This document shows, piece by piece, positions 9,074-16,901 of a stretch of 64,000 bases of DNA. Under the pieces are notes generated by a model. It saw nothing but the letters and a program-made list of their open reading frames with translations, was not told the origin of the DNA and ran no database searches. The translations under genes were made by a program, and so were the position numbers. Source of the stretch: Prevotella sp. oral taxon 299 str. F0039 (lineage in GTDB: Bacteria; Bacteroidota; Bacteroidia; Bacteroidales; Bacteroidaceae). Numbering within the stretch: the stretch's first letter is position 1; every line of letters starts with the position of its first letter. The stretch is from the NCBI RefSeq assembly GCF_000163055.2, contig NC_022124.1, positions 645,851-709,850 on the forward strand, read 5' to 3'.

Positions 9074-10066
9074 ATGAGTTTTTTAACAAACGAAAAATTA
9101 GTCATTGTTGGCGCAGCTGGCATGATCGGTTCAAACATGGTTCAAACAGCATTAACAATGCGTTTGACAAGCGAAATCTGTCTATATGATGTGTTCTCAC
9201 CAGAAGGTGTAGCAGAAGAAATGCGTCAAAGTGGTTTCGATGACGTAAAGATCACTGCAACAACTGATGTTAAAGAAGCATTTACTAATGCGAAATACAT
9301 CATTTCTTCAGGTGGTGCTCCACGTAAAGCTGGTATGACTCGTGAAGACCTTTTGAAAGGAAACTGCGAAATTGCAGAAGGATTAGGTAAAAATATTAAA
9401 GAATATTGTCCTGACGTTAAGCACGTAGTTATTATCTTTAACCCTGCAGACTTAACAGGTTTGGTAACTCTTCTTTATTCAGGTTTGAAACCATCTCAAG
9501 TAACTACACTTGCAGCTCTTGATACAACACGTCTTCAAAGCGCTCTTGCTAAGAAGTTTAACGTGATGCAAACAGAGATCAAGGATTGTGCAACATATGG
9601 TGGCCATGGTGAACAAATGGCTGTTTTTGGTTCTAAAGTAACTGTTGCGGGCAAGAAATTAACTGACATTATTGGTACTTCTGAATTCCCAACAGAAGAA
9701 TGGGAAGCTATGAAGACAGCTGTTACACAAGGTGGTGCTAAGATTATTGAATTGCGTGGACGCTCTTCTTTCCAAAGTCCTTCTTACCTTTCAGTTGAAA
9801 TGATTCGTTCTGTTATGGGTGGTGACGCATTCCGTTTCCCTGTTGGAACATATGTTTCTACAGATAAATACAACCACATTATGATGGCAATGGATACAAC
9901 TCTTGACACAACTGGTGCTCACTACACAATGCCACAAGGTACTGCAGAAGAGCTTGCTAAGCTTGATGCTAGCTACGAACACTTGTGCAAGATGCGTGAT
10001 GAGTTGGTTACATTGAACATTGTTCCTGCTATCTCTGAGTGGAATAAAATTAATCCAAACCTATAA
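9074..10066 (+). CDS. mdh: Malate dehydrogenase
   Basis: Catalyses NAD-dependent interconversion of malate and oxaloacetate in the cytosol; in anaerobic Bacteroidales it works in the reductive branch toward fumarate and succinate. From the chosen ATG the protein is 330 residues. Visible: Rossmann glycine motif GAAGMIGSN (residues ~12-20), the NAD-binding VIIFNPADL region, and substrate-binding/catalytic segments TTRLQSA and ATYGGHGEQM (catalytic His). An ATG at 8993 extends the frame by 27 residues, but that stretch contains the promoter and has no counterpart in the family. Monocistronic, ending at the terminator at 10161. Confidence 0.93.
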   Translation: MSFLTNEKLVIVGAAGMIGSNMVQTALTMRLTSEICLYDVFSPEGVAEEMRQSGFDDVKITATTDVKEAFTNAKYIISSGGAPRKAGMTREDLLKGNCEIAEGLGKNIKEYCPDVKHVVIIFNPADLTGLVTLLYSGLKPSQVTTLAALDTTRLQSALAKKFNVMQTEIKDCATYGGHGEQMAVFGSKVTVAGKKLTDIIGTSEFPTEEWEAMKTAVTQGGAKIIELRGRSSFQSPSYLSVEMIRSVMGGDAFRFPVGTYVSTDKYNHIMMAMDTTLDTTGAHYTMPQGTAEELAKLDASYEHLCKMRDELVTLNIVPAISEWNKINPNL

Positions 10067-10089
10067 TATATAAATAGGTGAAGGGATGA

Positions 10090-10123
10090 CCCCCCTATTA
10101 TTTACAAGAAAACTTGTGGGGGG
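10090..10123 (+). other. Nested C6/G6 hairpin downstream of mdh
   Basis: CCCCCC (10090-10095) can pair with GGGGGG (10118-10123), enclosing ACAAG/CTTGT (10104-10108 with 10113-10117). There is no U-run, so it is not itself a typical terminator; it may protect the mdh mRNA 3' end. Confidence 0.45.
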
Positions 10124-10160
10124 CTTAAGAAAAACGTGAAATCAACGATTTCTCAATAAT

Positions 10161-10207
10161 AGAAGGTGTATCTCTAATGCGAGATACACCTTCTTCGTCT
10201 TTTTTTA
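10161..10207 (+). terminator. Intrinsic terminator after mdh
   Basis: Fourteen perfect base pairs (10161-10174 with 10181-10194, AGAAGGTGTATCTC on the 5' arm), a six-base loop and a seven-T tract ending at 10207. Confidence 0.95.
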
Positions 10208-10358
10208 TGAGGATAATCACTTTGAAAGAGAAAAACAAGAGCACTATGGGAAGGAAAGAATAATTTATCAAGAGAATCTTTTTATAGTTTAAGTTGTATC
10301 CGTCAAACTAATAAAATCCTAAAAATAAGTCGATTATGAGAAAAAAATACAAGAAAAG

Positions 10359-10389
10359 TTGTGGGAATAATAAATATAATGTAATTTTG
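10359..10389 (+). promoter_or_regulatory. Promoter of rpsU
   Basis: TTG (10359-10361) lies 20 bp before TAATTTTG (10382-10389), 70 bp upstream of the rpsU ATG. Between 10208 and 10358 I see nothing else of note. Confidence 0.75.
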
Positions 10390-10459
10390 CAGACGCATAA
10401 TGGGGATATTATGTCCTTATGTGTATAAGTTTAACTATTTAAAAATTTAAAACTAAAAC

Positions 10460-10651
10460 ATGATTATTGTACCAGTTAAAGATGGCGAAAACATCGAAAG
10501 AGCTTTAAAGAAGTTCAAGAGAAAATTTGAAAAAACCGGAGTTGTTAAAGAGTTGCGTATGCGTCAACAATATAACAAGCCTTCTGTTTTAAAGCGTCTT
10601 AGAATGGAACACGCTGTTTATGTACAAAAACTACGTGCAAACGAAGAATAA
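10460..10651 (+). CDS. rpsU: Small ribosomal subunit protein S21 (bS21)
   Basis: A 63-residue basic protein of the 30S platform near the 16S 3' end. The start MIIVPVKDGENIERALKKFKR and the Arg/Lys-rich second half (RMRQQY, KRLRMEHA) are typical. It has its own promoter and is followed after 80 bp by the tyrosine recombinase gene and then hpf, an order I recall from other Bacteroidales. Confidence 0.96.
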   Translation: MIIVPVKDGENIERALKKFKRKFEKTGVVKELRMRQQYNKPSVLKRLRMEHAVYVQKLRANEE

Positions 10652-10731
10652 AACGTAGTACATTTTTGGTAGTTTCAATAAAATTCCGTATATTCGCAAG
10701 TGAAACATCAGAGTGATGCGTGGTAGAATAT

Positions 10732-11625
10732 ATGATAATTGACGAGTTCTTGAACTATCTTAAATACGAGAAACGAAGATCTTTACTTACTGTAGAGAGT
10801 TATTCGGAAGACTTAAAGGCTTTTCAATCGTATTTTACAAATTTAGATAGTCTGCTCTCTTGGGAGACAATAACAGCTAATGATGTTCGTTCTTGGATAG
10901 AGAGTATGATGGATAAAGGAAACACTGCCACTACAATCAATCGACGGTTGAGTGCATTGCGTTCCTTTTATCGTTTTGCAAGATTACGTCTTGCATACGA
11001 GAAAGATCCAGCAAAGAATGTTATAGGGCCGAAGAAGCAAAAGCTATTGCCGCAGTTTCTGAAAGAAGTTGAAATGGAACGACTTTTAGATGATGTGTTG
11101 CAGGGAGATGACTTCGAAAGTGTTCGTGATAGGATAATTATCTTACTATTTTATGAAACGGGTGTCCGTTTGTCGGAACTAACTGCACTAAATTGTTGCG
11201 ATATTGATTTGATGCAACGTCAGATTAAGGTGACGGGAAAGCGTAACAAACAACGGATTGTCCCCTTTGGAGAAAAGCTGAGTCTAGAGTTGCGTGCTTA
11301 TATATTAATAAGAGGTGAAAGAGAAAATATAGTAGATGATGCTTTGTTTGTGTCAAATAAAGGTTCTCGAATGCCATCTACGACAATTCGTCGAAGGGTG
11401 GAACATTATCTCTCTCAGGTTTCGACTCTGAAAAAACGTTCTCCACACGTTCTTCGCCATACTTTTGCTACCGTAATGCTAAATAATGACGCAGATATTG
11501 AAAGCGTGAGGCATTTATTGGGGCATGAGAGCTTGAAGGCAACTGAGGTTTATACTCATACGACTTTCGAACATTTGAAAAAAGTCTATAGTAAGGCTCA
11601 TCCTAGATCTAGCCGTAAAAAATAA
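10732..11625 (+). CDS. xerC: Site-specific tyrosine recombinase XerC/XerD
   Basis: Chromosome-dimer-resolving recombinase. The 297-residue protein has an N-terminal SAM-like core-binding domain (residues ~1-85, including INRRLSALRSFYRF) and a C-terminal catalytic domain with the expected residues: Arg in ETGVRLSEL, Lys in VTGKRNKQRIVPF, HxxR in HVLRHTFAT, His in LLGHESL and nucleophile Tyr in TEVYTHTT. I use the ATG at 10732; an in-frame GTG at 10720 would add four residues. Its place between rpsU and hpf, with full length and no attachment-site repeats, indicates the housekeeping enzyme rather than an integrase. XerC versus XerD cannot be separated with certainty. Confidence 0.88.
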   Translation: MIIDEFLNYLKYEKRRSLLTVESYSEDLKAFQSYFTNLDSLLSWETITANDVRSWIESMMDKGNTATTINRRLSALRSFYRFARLRLAYEKDPAKNVIGPKKQKLLPQFLKEVEMERLLDDVLQGDDFESVRDRIIILLFYETGVRLSELTALNCCDIDLMQRQIKVTGKRNKQRIVPFGEKLSLELRAYILIRGERENIVDDALFVSNKGSRMPSTTIRRRVEHYLSQVSTLKKRSPHVLRHTFATVMLNNDADIESVRHLLGHESLKATEVYTHTTFEHLKKVYSKAHPRSSRKK

Positions 11626-11641
11626 AAGAAAGGAACGAATT

Positions 11642-11941
11642 ATGGAACTTAGAATTAAATCAATTCATTTTGATGCTACTGACAAGTTAGAAACTTTTAT
11701 CGAAAAGAAGGTTTTAAAATTAGAAAAATCTTTTGAAGATATAACGAAAGTAGAGGTGCAATTAAAGGTAGTAAAACCTGCAACGGCATTGAATAAAGAA
11801 ACGAGTCTTAATGTAAATGTACCTGGAGAGGCTATTTATGTGGCAAAAACTTGTGATACATTTGAAGAGGGAATCGATCAATGTATAGATGCGTTAAAGG
11901 TGAAGTTGACCAAATACAAAGAAAAATCAAGAAATAAATAA
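11642..11941 (+). CDS. hpf: Ribosome hibernation-promoting factor (HPF/RaiA, short form)
   Basis: A 99-residue S30AE-domain protein (MELRIKSIHFDATDKLETFIEKK at the N-terminus, beta-alpha-beta-beta-beta-alpha pattern) that binds the 30S decoding region in stationary phase. It lacks the C-terminal dimerisation domain of long HPF, so it is of the short type. It starts 16 bp after the recombinase gene and is probably co-transcribed with it. Confidence 0.9.
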   Translation: MELRIKSIHFDATDKLETFIEKKVLKLEKSFEDITKVEVQLKVVKPATALNKETSLNVNVPGEAIYVAKTCDTFEEGIDQCIDALKVKLTKYKEKSRNK

Positions 11942-11958
11942 AAAAAAGTCCGAAAAGT

Positions 11959-11989
11959 TTTGGATATTAAAAATAAAGTTATACCTTTG
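11959..11989 (+). promoter_or_regulatory. Promoter of the tRNA-tuf operon
   Basis: TTTG (11959-11962) and TACCTTTG (11982-11989) are 19 bp apart, 53 bp before the first tRNA. This is one of the best consensus matches in the window. Confidence 0.85.
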
Positions 11990-12041
11990 CAGACGTTTTA
12001 CAGCGAGTAGTAAATAAGCTGCCTAGCGGCTGCAAAGATTT

Positions 12042-12115
12042 GCCTCTTTAGCTCAGTTGGCCAGAGCACGTGATTTGTAATCTCGGGGTCGTTGGTTCGA
12101 ATCCGACAAGAGGCT
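12042..12115 (+). tRNA. tRNA-Thr (anticodon TGT)
   Basis: Acceptor arms GCCTCTT and AAGAGGC with discriminator T, D arm GCTC/GAGC, anticodon loop TTTGTAA and T arm with GTTCGAATCC. The anticodon stem has one T-T mismatch. CCA is not encoded. Confidence 0.93.
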
Positions 12116-12145
12116 CAAAATTTACTAACGTAAACTAAACGAATA

Positions 12146-12228
12146 GGGTAGTTACCAGAGTGGCCAAATGGGGCAGACTGTAAATCTGCTGTCTTTCGAC
12201 TTCGGTGGTTCGAATCCATCACTACCCA
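12146..12228 (+). tRNA. tRNA-Tyr (anticodon GTA)
   Basis: Acceptor arms GGGTAGT/ACTACCC, anticodon stem CAGA/TCTG around CTGTAAA, a long type II variable arm (83 nt in total), and T-arm GGTTCGAATCC. CCA is not encoded. Confidence 0.95.
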
Positions 12229-12245
12229 CTTCAGTATAATAAATT

Positions 12246-12318
12246 GCGGAAATAGCTCAGTTGATAGAGCACTAGCCTTCCAAGCTGGGGGTCGCGGGTT
12301 TGAGCCCCGTTTTCCGCT
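12246..12318 (+). tRNA. tRNA-Gly (anticodon TCC)
   Basis: Acceptor arms GCGGAAA/TTTCCGC, anticodon loop CTTCCAA and T arm CGGGTTTGAGCCCCG (a GTTTGAGCC variant of the usual TTCGA loop). CCA is not encoded. Confidence 0.94.
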
Positions 12319-12323
12319 CTTAT

Positions 12324-12395
<72 letters not shown>

Positions 12396-12481
12396 CTACT
12401 TCTTAACTTCTTTTGTGGAGAGACAGAAGAAAAACAATAATAATAGATTATTCAATTACATAATAAAAAGAAAATTAAGCT

Positions 12482-13672
12482 ATGGCTAAAGAGAAATTCG
12501 AGCGTACCAAACCGCACGTTAACGTTGGTACAATTGGTCACGTAGACCACGGTAAGACAACTTTGACTGCAGCCATCTCTAAGGTGTTGCACGAAAAAGG
12601 TTTTGGTTCTGAAGAAGCTAAATCATTTGATCAAATTGATAACGCTCCAGAAGAAAAAGAACGTGGTATTACTATTAACTCTGCTCACATTGAGTATGAA
12701 ACAGCTAATCGTCACTATGCACACGTTGACTGTCCTGGACACGCTGACTATGTGAAAAACATGGTAACTGGTGCTGCTCAGATGGATGGTGCTATTCTTG
12801 TTGTAGCTGCAACTGATGGTCCTATGCCTCAAACTCGTGAGCACGTTCTTCTTGCTCGTCAGGTAAACGTTCCTCGTTTGGTTGTTTTCTTGAACAAGTG
12901 CGACATGGTTGATGATGCAGAAATGCTAGACCTAGTTGAAATGGAAGTTCATGAAATTCTTGAACAATACGAATATGAAGAAGATACTCCTATCGTTCGT
13001 GGTTCTGCTCTAGGTGGTTTGAATGGCGTTGATAAGTGGGTTGAAAAGATCGTGGAATTGATGGATACTGTTGATACATGGATTCAAGAGCCTCCACGTG
13101 ATATGGATAAACCATTCTTGATGCCTATCGAAGACGTGTTCTCAATCACAGGTCGTGGTACTGTTGCTACTGGTCGTGTTGAAACCGGTCGTGTTAAAGT
13201 AGGTGATGAAGTTGAACTTCTAGGTCTTGGTGAAGATAAGAAATGCGTTGTAACAGGTGTTGAAATGTTCCGCAAGCTTCTTGATGAAGGTGTTGCTGGT
13301 GATAACGTAGGTTTGTTACTTCGTGGTATTGATAAGAACGAAATCAAACGTGGTATGGTTCTTTGTCACCCAGGTCAGATTAAACCTCATAAGAAATTTA
13401 AGGCTTCAGTTTACGTATTGAAGAAAGAAGAAGGCGGACGTCATACTCCATTCGGAAACAAATACCGTCCTCAATTCTACTTACGTACTATGGACTGTAC
13501 AGGTGAAATCACATTGCCAGAGGGTGTAGAAATGGTTATGCCTGGTGATAACGTTGAGATCACTGTAGAACTAATCTATGCTGTAGCATTGAACGTAGGT
13601 CTTCGTTTCGCTATTCGTGAAGGTGGACGTACAGTAGGTTCTGGTCAGATTACACAAATCCTTGAAGACTAA
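12482..13672 (+). CDS. tuf: Elongation factor Tu
   Basis: GTPase that delivers aminoacyl-tRNA to the ribosome. The 396-residue protein has all G motifs: GHVDHGKTT (residues ~19-27), switch [21 protein letters not shown] and GSALGG, followed by the two beta-barrel domains ending [10 protein letters not shown]. It is the only tuf copy in the window and is linked to the tRNA cluster upstream rather than to fusA at 40 kb. A moderate hairpin (13694-13733) separates it from tRNA-Trp. Confidence 0.98.
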   Translation: MAKEKFERTKPHVNVGTIGHVDHGKTTLTAAISKVLHEKGFGSEEAKSFDQIDNAPEEKERGITINSAHIEYETANRHYAHVDCPGHADYVKNMVTGAAQMDGAILVVAATDGPMPQTREHVLLARQVNVPRLVVFLNKCDMVDDAEMLDLVEMEVHEILEQYEYEEDTPIVRGSALGGLNGVDKWVEKIVELMDTVDTWIQEPPRDMDKPFLMPIEDVFSITGRGTVATGRVETGRVKVGDEVELLGLGEDKKCVVTGVEMFRKLLDEGVAGDNVGLLLRGIDKNEIKRGMVLCHPGQIKPHKKFKASVYVLKKEEGGRHTPFGNKYRPQFYLRTMDCTGEITLPEGVEMVMPGDNVEITVELIYAVALNVGLRFAIREGGRTVGSGQITQILED

Positions 13673-13693
13673 TATTTAAGGATTAAATATATT

Positions 13694-13738
13694 AAGATTC
13701 CTGTTTTGCACAGTTTCTGCTAGCAGGAATCTTATTTT
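13694..13738 (+). terminator. Hairpin between tuf and tRNA-Trp
   Basis: AAGATTCCTG (13694-13703) pairs with CAGGAATCTT (13724-13733), followed only by ATTTTA. It could be a leaky terminator or a processing signal in front of tRNA-Trp; no new promoter is evident after it. Confidence 0.6.
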
Positions 13739-13811
13739 ACGGGTTTAGCTCAGTTGGTAGAGCACTGGTCTCCAAAACCAGGTGTCGAGAGTTCGAGTCT
13801 TTCAACCCGTG
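13739..13811 (+). tRNA. tRNA-Trp (anticodon CCA)
   Basis: Acceptor arms ACGGGTT/AACCCGT, anticodon stem CTGGT/ACCAG around CTCCAAA, and T arm GAGAGTTCGAGTCTTTC. The gene ends 18 bp before the secE ATG, matching the common tRNA-Trp-secE-nusG order. Confidence 0.95.
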
Positions 13812-13829
13812 CAAAAAAAAGAAGATAAT

Positions 13830-14021
13830 ATGTTCAATAAGATAGTAAATTATTGCAAGACTAGTTATGACGAACTTGCGCATAAAACTACTTGGCCTAC
13901 ACGTGCTGAATTAACCCATAGTGCAATGGTTGTATTATCTGCTTCCCTTATCATTGCATTGTTGGTTTTCTGTATGGATAGCGTGTTTAAGTTTGTAATG
14001 GGTACTATCTATCCCAATTAA
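13830..14021 (+). CDS. secE: Preprotein translocase subunit SecE
   Basis: The 63-residue single-spanning form of SecE, which clamps SecY in the inner membrane. Residues 1-32 are the amphipathic cytosolic helix with the conserved TTWPTRAEL motif, followed by one membrane helix (HSAMVVLSASLIIALLVF). I start at ATG 13830; a longer in-frame ORF from 13782 overlaps tRNA-Trp and is rejected. It stands 13 bp before nusG. Confidence 0.93.
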   Translation: MFNKIVNYCKTSYDELAHKTTWPTRAELTHSAMVVLSASLIIALLVFCMDSVFKFVMGTIYPN

Positions 14022-14034
14022 TACCTATAAATAA

Positions 14035-14580
14035 ATGGCTGAAATTGGAAAGAATTGGTATGTGCTTCGTGCTGTAAGTGGTAAGGAAGCTAAGGTAAAA
14101 GAATATATCGAAGCTGAGATTAAACACAACACGTTGCTATCGTCGTATGTTTCTCAGGTTTTAATACCTCTAGAGAAGCATGCTTCTTTGCGTAATGGCA
14201 AAAGAGTAATTACGGAGAAGATAAGTCTTCCTGGTTACGTTTTTGTTGAAGCTGTTTTAAAAGGTGACGTAGCCCATACATTGAGATTTATTCCTAATGT
14301 GTTAGGGTTTTTAGGTGGTTTAGATAATCCTTCACCCGTTCCACAGGCGGAGATAAATCGCATGCTTGGCACAGCGGAAGAAACCGAAGTTGCGGATGAA
14401 ATCAATATCCCTTACGAGGTGAATGAAACTGTAAAAGTTACCGATGGACCTTTTAGTGGATTCAGTGGAGTTATTGAAGAGGTTAACTCTGAAAAACACA
14501 AACTGAAAGTTATGGTTAAGATATTTGGCCGTAAAACACCATTAGAACTAAGTTTTATGCAAGTCGAGAAAGAGGGGTAA
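14035..14580 (+). CDS. nusG: Transcription termination/antitermination factor NusG
   Basis: Binds RNA polymerase across the cleft and couples it to ribosomes or Rho. The 181-residue protein has the NGN domain ([21 protein letters not shown] at the start, LPGYVFVEA) and a C-terminal KOW domain ([16 protein letters not shown], ~residues 130-145). Standard secE-nusG-rplK context; no inserted domain as in RfaH-like or UpxY paralogues. Confidence 0.96.
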   Translation: MAEIGKNWYVLRAVSGKEAKVKEYIEAEIKHNTLLSSYVSQVLIPLEKHASLRNGKRVITEKISLPGYVFVEAVLKGDVAHTLRFIPNVLGFLGGLDNPSPVPQAEINRMLGTAEETEVADEINIPYEVNETVKVTDGPFSGFSGVIEEVNSEKHKLKVMVKIFGRKTPLELSFMQVEKEG

Positions 14581-14641
14581 CACATTGTTACGGATGTAAT
14601 ATCTCTTGAATAAATTAAATTTTAATATTAACAAAAAAGAA

Positions 14642-15082
14642 ATGGCTAAAGAAGTTGCTGGATTAATCAAATTACAGATTAAAGGTGGCGCAGCGAATCC
14701 TTCACCTCCAGTAGGACCTGCTCTAGGTTCTAAGGGTATCAATATTATGGGATTCTGCAAAGAGTTCAATGCCCGCACCCAGGATAAAGCAGGTAAAGTA
14801 ATTCCTGTTGTTATCACTTACTATACTGATAAGTCATTCAGTTTTGAGCTTAAAACTCCTCCTGCTGCAGTTCAATTGAAAGAACTTGCTAAGGTAAAGA
14901 GTGGCTCTGCACAGCCTAATCGCCAAAAAGTTGCTTCGGTAACATGGGAGCAGGTGAAAGTAATTGCTGAAGATAAAATGAAAGACTTAAACTGTTTTAC
15001 AGTAGAGTCTGCAATGAAACTTATAGCAGGTACAGCAAGAAGTATGGGTATCACTGTAAACGGGGACTTCCCTGGTAAATAA
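14642..15082 (+). CDS. rplK: Large ribosomal subunit protein L11 (uL11)
   Basis: 146-residue stalk-base protein that binds the GTPase-associated 23S rRNA region. The N-terminus [19 protein letters not shown] and [18 protein letters not shown] are diagnostic. The reading frame is open from 14606, but the ATG at 14642 gives the conserved start; the twelve extra residues are not family-like. First gene of the rplK-A-J-L run. Confidence 0.97.
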   Translation: MAKEVAGLIKLQIKGGAANPSPPVGPALGSKGINIMGFCKEFNARTQDKAGKVIPVVITYYTDKSFSFELKTPPAAVQLKELAKVKSGSAQPNRQKVASVTWEQVKVIAEDKMKDLNCFTVESAMKLIAGTARSMGITVNGDFPGK

Positions 15083-15104
15083 TTTATAACTTCAATTTAA
15101 GAAA

Positions 15105-15797
15105 ATGAGTAAACTGACAAAAAATCAAAAATCAGTAGCTGATAAAGTTGAAGCAGGGAAAGTATACACTCTAAAAGAAGCATCAGAGTTAGTAAAGGAA
15201 ATTACAACCACTAAGTTTGAAGCATCTTTGGATATCGATGTACGTTTAGGAGTAGATCCACGTAAGGCGAATCAAATGGTTCGTGGCGTTGTTACTCTTC
15301 CTAATGGTACAGGTAAAACAACACGTGTATTGGTTCTCTGTACTCCAGATCAAGAATCTGCAGCTAAAGAAGCTGGAGCTGATTATGTTGGTCTTGATGA
15401 ATATATCACAAAGATCAATGGAGGCTGGACAGATGTTGATGTAATTATTACAATGCCATCATGTATGGGTAAGGTTGGTCCTTTAGGTCGTGTTTTAGGT
15501 CCTCGTGGATTGATGCCAAACCCAAAGAGTGGTACTGTTACAATGGATGTAGCTAAGGCTGTTAAAGATGTAAAGTCTGGTAAGATTGATTTTAAAGTTG
15601 ATAAGGCTGGAATTATCCATACTTCAATTGGTAAGGTTACTTTCACACCTGATCAAATTTATCAGAATGCAAAAGAATTTATTGCTACTGTTATCAAACT
15701 TAAGCCTGCTGCTGCTAAAGGTACATATATCAAGAGTATCTTTATTTCAAGCACAATGAGTAAGGGTATCAAGATTGATCCTAAATCAGTTGAATAA
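15105..15797 (+). CDS. rplA: Large ribosomal subunit protein L1 (uL1)
   Basis: 230 residues, typical length. L1 forms the mobile stalk at the E site and often represses its own operon by binding a leader similar to its rRNA site. Motifs [38 protein letters not shown] and the C-terminal [16 protein letters not shown] are present. It lies 22 bp after rplK. Confidence 0.97.
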   Translation: MSKLTKNQKSVADKVEAGKVYTLKEASELVKEITTTKFEASLDIDVRLGVDPRKANQMVRGVVTLPNGTGKTTRVLVLCTPDQESAAKEAGADYVGLDEYITKINGGWTDVDVIITMPSCMGKVGPLGRVLGPRGLMPNPKSGTVTMDVAKAVKDVKSGKIDFKVDKAGIIHTSIGKVTFTPDQIYQNAKEFIATVIKLKPAAAKGTYIKSIFISSTMSKGIKIDPKSVE

Positions 15798-15815
15798 CTC
15801 TAAAAGTTTTGTACA

Positions 15816-16334
15816 ATGAAGAAAGAAGTAAAAGATACTATAATCGTTGAGTTAGGCGAGAAGCTTAAGTCTTATCCACATTTCTACCTTGTAGATGTTA
15901 CAGGGTTGAATGCTGAGACAACAAGTGAATTGCGTCGTAAGTGCTTCAAGAATGAAATTAAGATGCTTGTTATAAAGAACACTCTTTTGCACAAGGCATT
16001 TGAAGCATCTGAGATTGATTTTGAACCTTTGTATGATTGTTTAACAGGTAATACTGCTGTGTTGTTCACAAATACAGCGAACAGTCCTGCAAAATTATTG
16101 AAAGAGTATACAAAGCAAGGTGTTCCTTCTCTTAAAGCTGCATACGCAGAAGAGAGCTTATACGTAGGAGCAGACAAGCTTGAAGAACTTGTTTCAATTA
16201 AGAGCAAGAATGAAGTTATTGCTGAGATCGTTGCTTTGTTGCAATCTCCTGCAAAGAACGTCATTTCAGCTTTACAATCAGGTGGCAACACAATCCATGG
16301 AGTTTTAAAAACTTTAGGAGAGCGTCCTGAATAA
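15816..16334 (+). CDS. rplJ: Large ribosomal subunit protein L10 (uL10)
   Basis: 172-residue stalk base to which L7/L12 dimers attach through the C-terminal helix. N-terminal VTGLNAETTSELRRKC and IKNTLLHKAFE are typical. The gap to rplA is only 18 bp, so the long L10-binding leader known from enterobacteria is absent; autoregulation, if any, must use another site. Confidence 0.95.
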   Translation: MKKEVKDTIIVELGEKLKSYPHFYLVDVTGLNAETTSELRRKCFKNEIKMLVIKNTLLHKAFEASEIDFEPLYDCLTGNTAVLFTNTANSPAKLLKEYTKQGVPSLKAAYAEESLYVGADKLEELVSIKSKNEVIAEIVALLQSPAKNVISALQSGGNTIHGVLKTLGERPE

Positions 16335-16381
16335 GATAATAAATTAATACAATAACGAAATAATTAAAAAAATAAAATAAG

Positions 16382-16759
16382 ATGGCAGATATTAAAGCTA
16401 TTGCTGAAGAATTAGTAAATTTGACAGTTAAAGAAGTAAATGAGTTAGCAACTGTTCTTAAAGAAGAATATGGTATCGAACCTGCTGCAGCTGCTGTAGC
16501 TGTAGCTGCTGGTCCTGCTGCTGCTGGTGCAGCTGGTGGTGAAGAAAAGACATCTTTCGATGTAGTTCTTACTGACGCTGGTGCTGCAAAACTACAAGTT
16601 GTTAAAGCAGTTAAGGAAGCTTGTGGCTTAGGTTTGAAAGAAGCTAAAGATCTAGTTGATGGTGCTCCTGCAACAATCAAAGAAGGTCTTTCTAAAGACG
16701 AAGCTGAAAACTTGAAGAAAGCAATCGAAGAAGCTGGTGCTAAAGTAGAATTAAAGTAA
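16382..16759 (+). CDS. rplL: Large ribosomal subunit protein L7/L12 (bL12)
   Basis: 125-residue stalk protein that recruits translational GTPases. It has an N-terminal dimerisation helix pair (residues ~1-35), an Ala/Gly-rich hinge ([19 protein letters not shown]) and the C-terminal domain [21 protein letters not shown] with the factor-binding [12 protein letters not shown]. 47 bp after rplJ. Confidence 0.97.
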   Translation: MADIKAIAEELVNLTVKEVNELATVLKEEYGIEPAAAAVAVAAGPAAAGAAGGEEKTSFDVVLTDAGAAKLQVVKAVKEACGLGLKEAKDLVDGAPATIKEGLSKDEAENLKKAIEEAGAKVELK

Positions 16760-16815
16760 TTTAATTCCCATCTAATTTGCAAAGACTTTGATGTCTTTTG
16801 CTAGATAAAACAATT

Positions 16816-16862
16816 ATGGTTAGAATTTACTAAGTAGGTGAATTCTAACCATTTTGTGTCTT
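16816..16862 (+). terminator. Attenuator-like hairpin between rplL and rpoB
   Basis: ATGGTTAGAATT (16816-16827) pairs perfectly with AATTCTAACCAT (16841-16852), followed by TTTTGTGTCTTT. It sits in the 142-bp gap before rpoB with no recognisable promoter after it, so part of the transcription probably reads through, as in other rplL-rpoB junctions. Confidence 0.75.
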
Positions 16863-16901
16863 TAATGAAATTATTTTGTAGATAAATACATACAAATATT
16901 G

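Noticed and set aside
10732..11625. Tyrosine recombinase as the integrase of a mobile element
   Set aside because: The XerC-type sequence, its place between rpsU and hpf, and the lack of direct repeats or phage/ICE genes around the nearby tRNAs point to the housekeeping enzyme.
13782..14021. Longer secE reading frame
   Set aside because: The extra 16 codons overlap tRNA-Trp; the conserved start is ATG 13830.
16261..16782. 173-codon minus-strand frame across rplJ-rplL
   Set aside because: Shadow of the Ala-rich L7/L12 gene; its translation is low-complexity and lies opposite well-identified genes.
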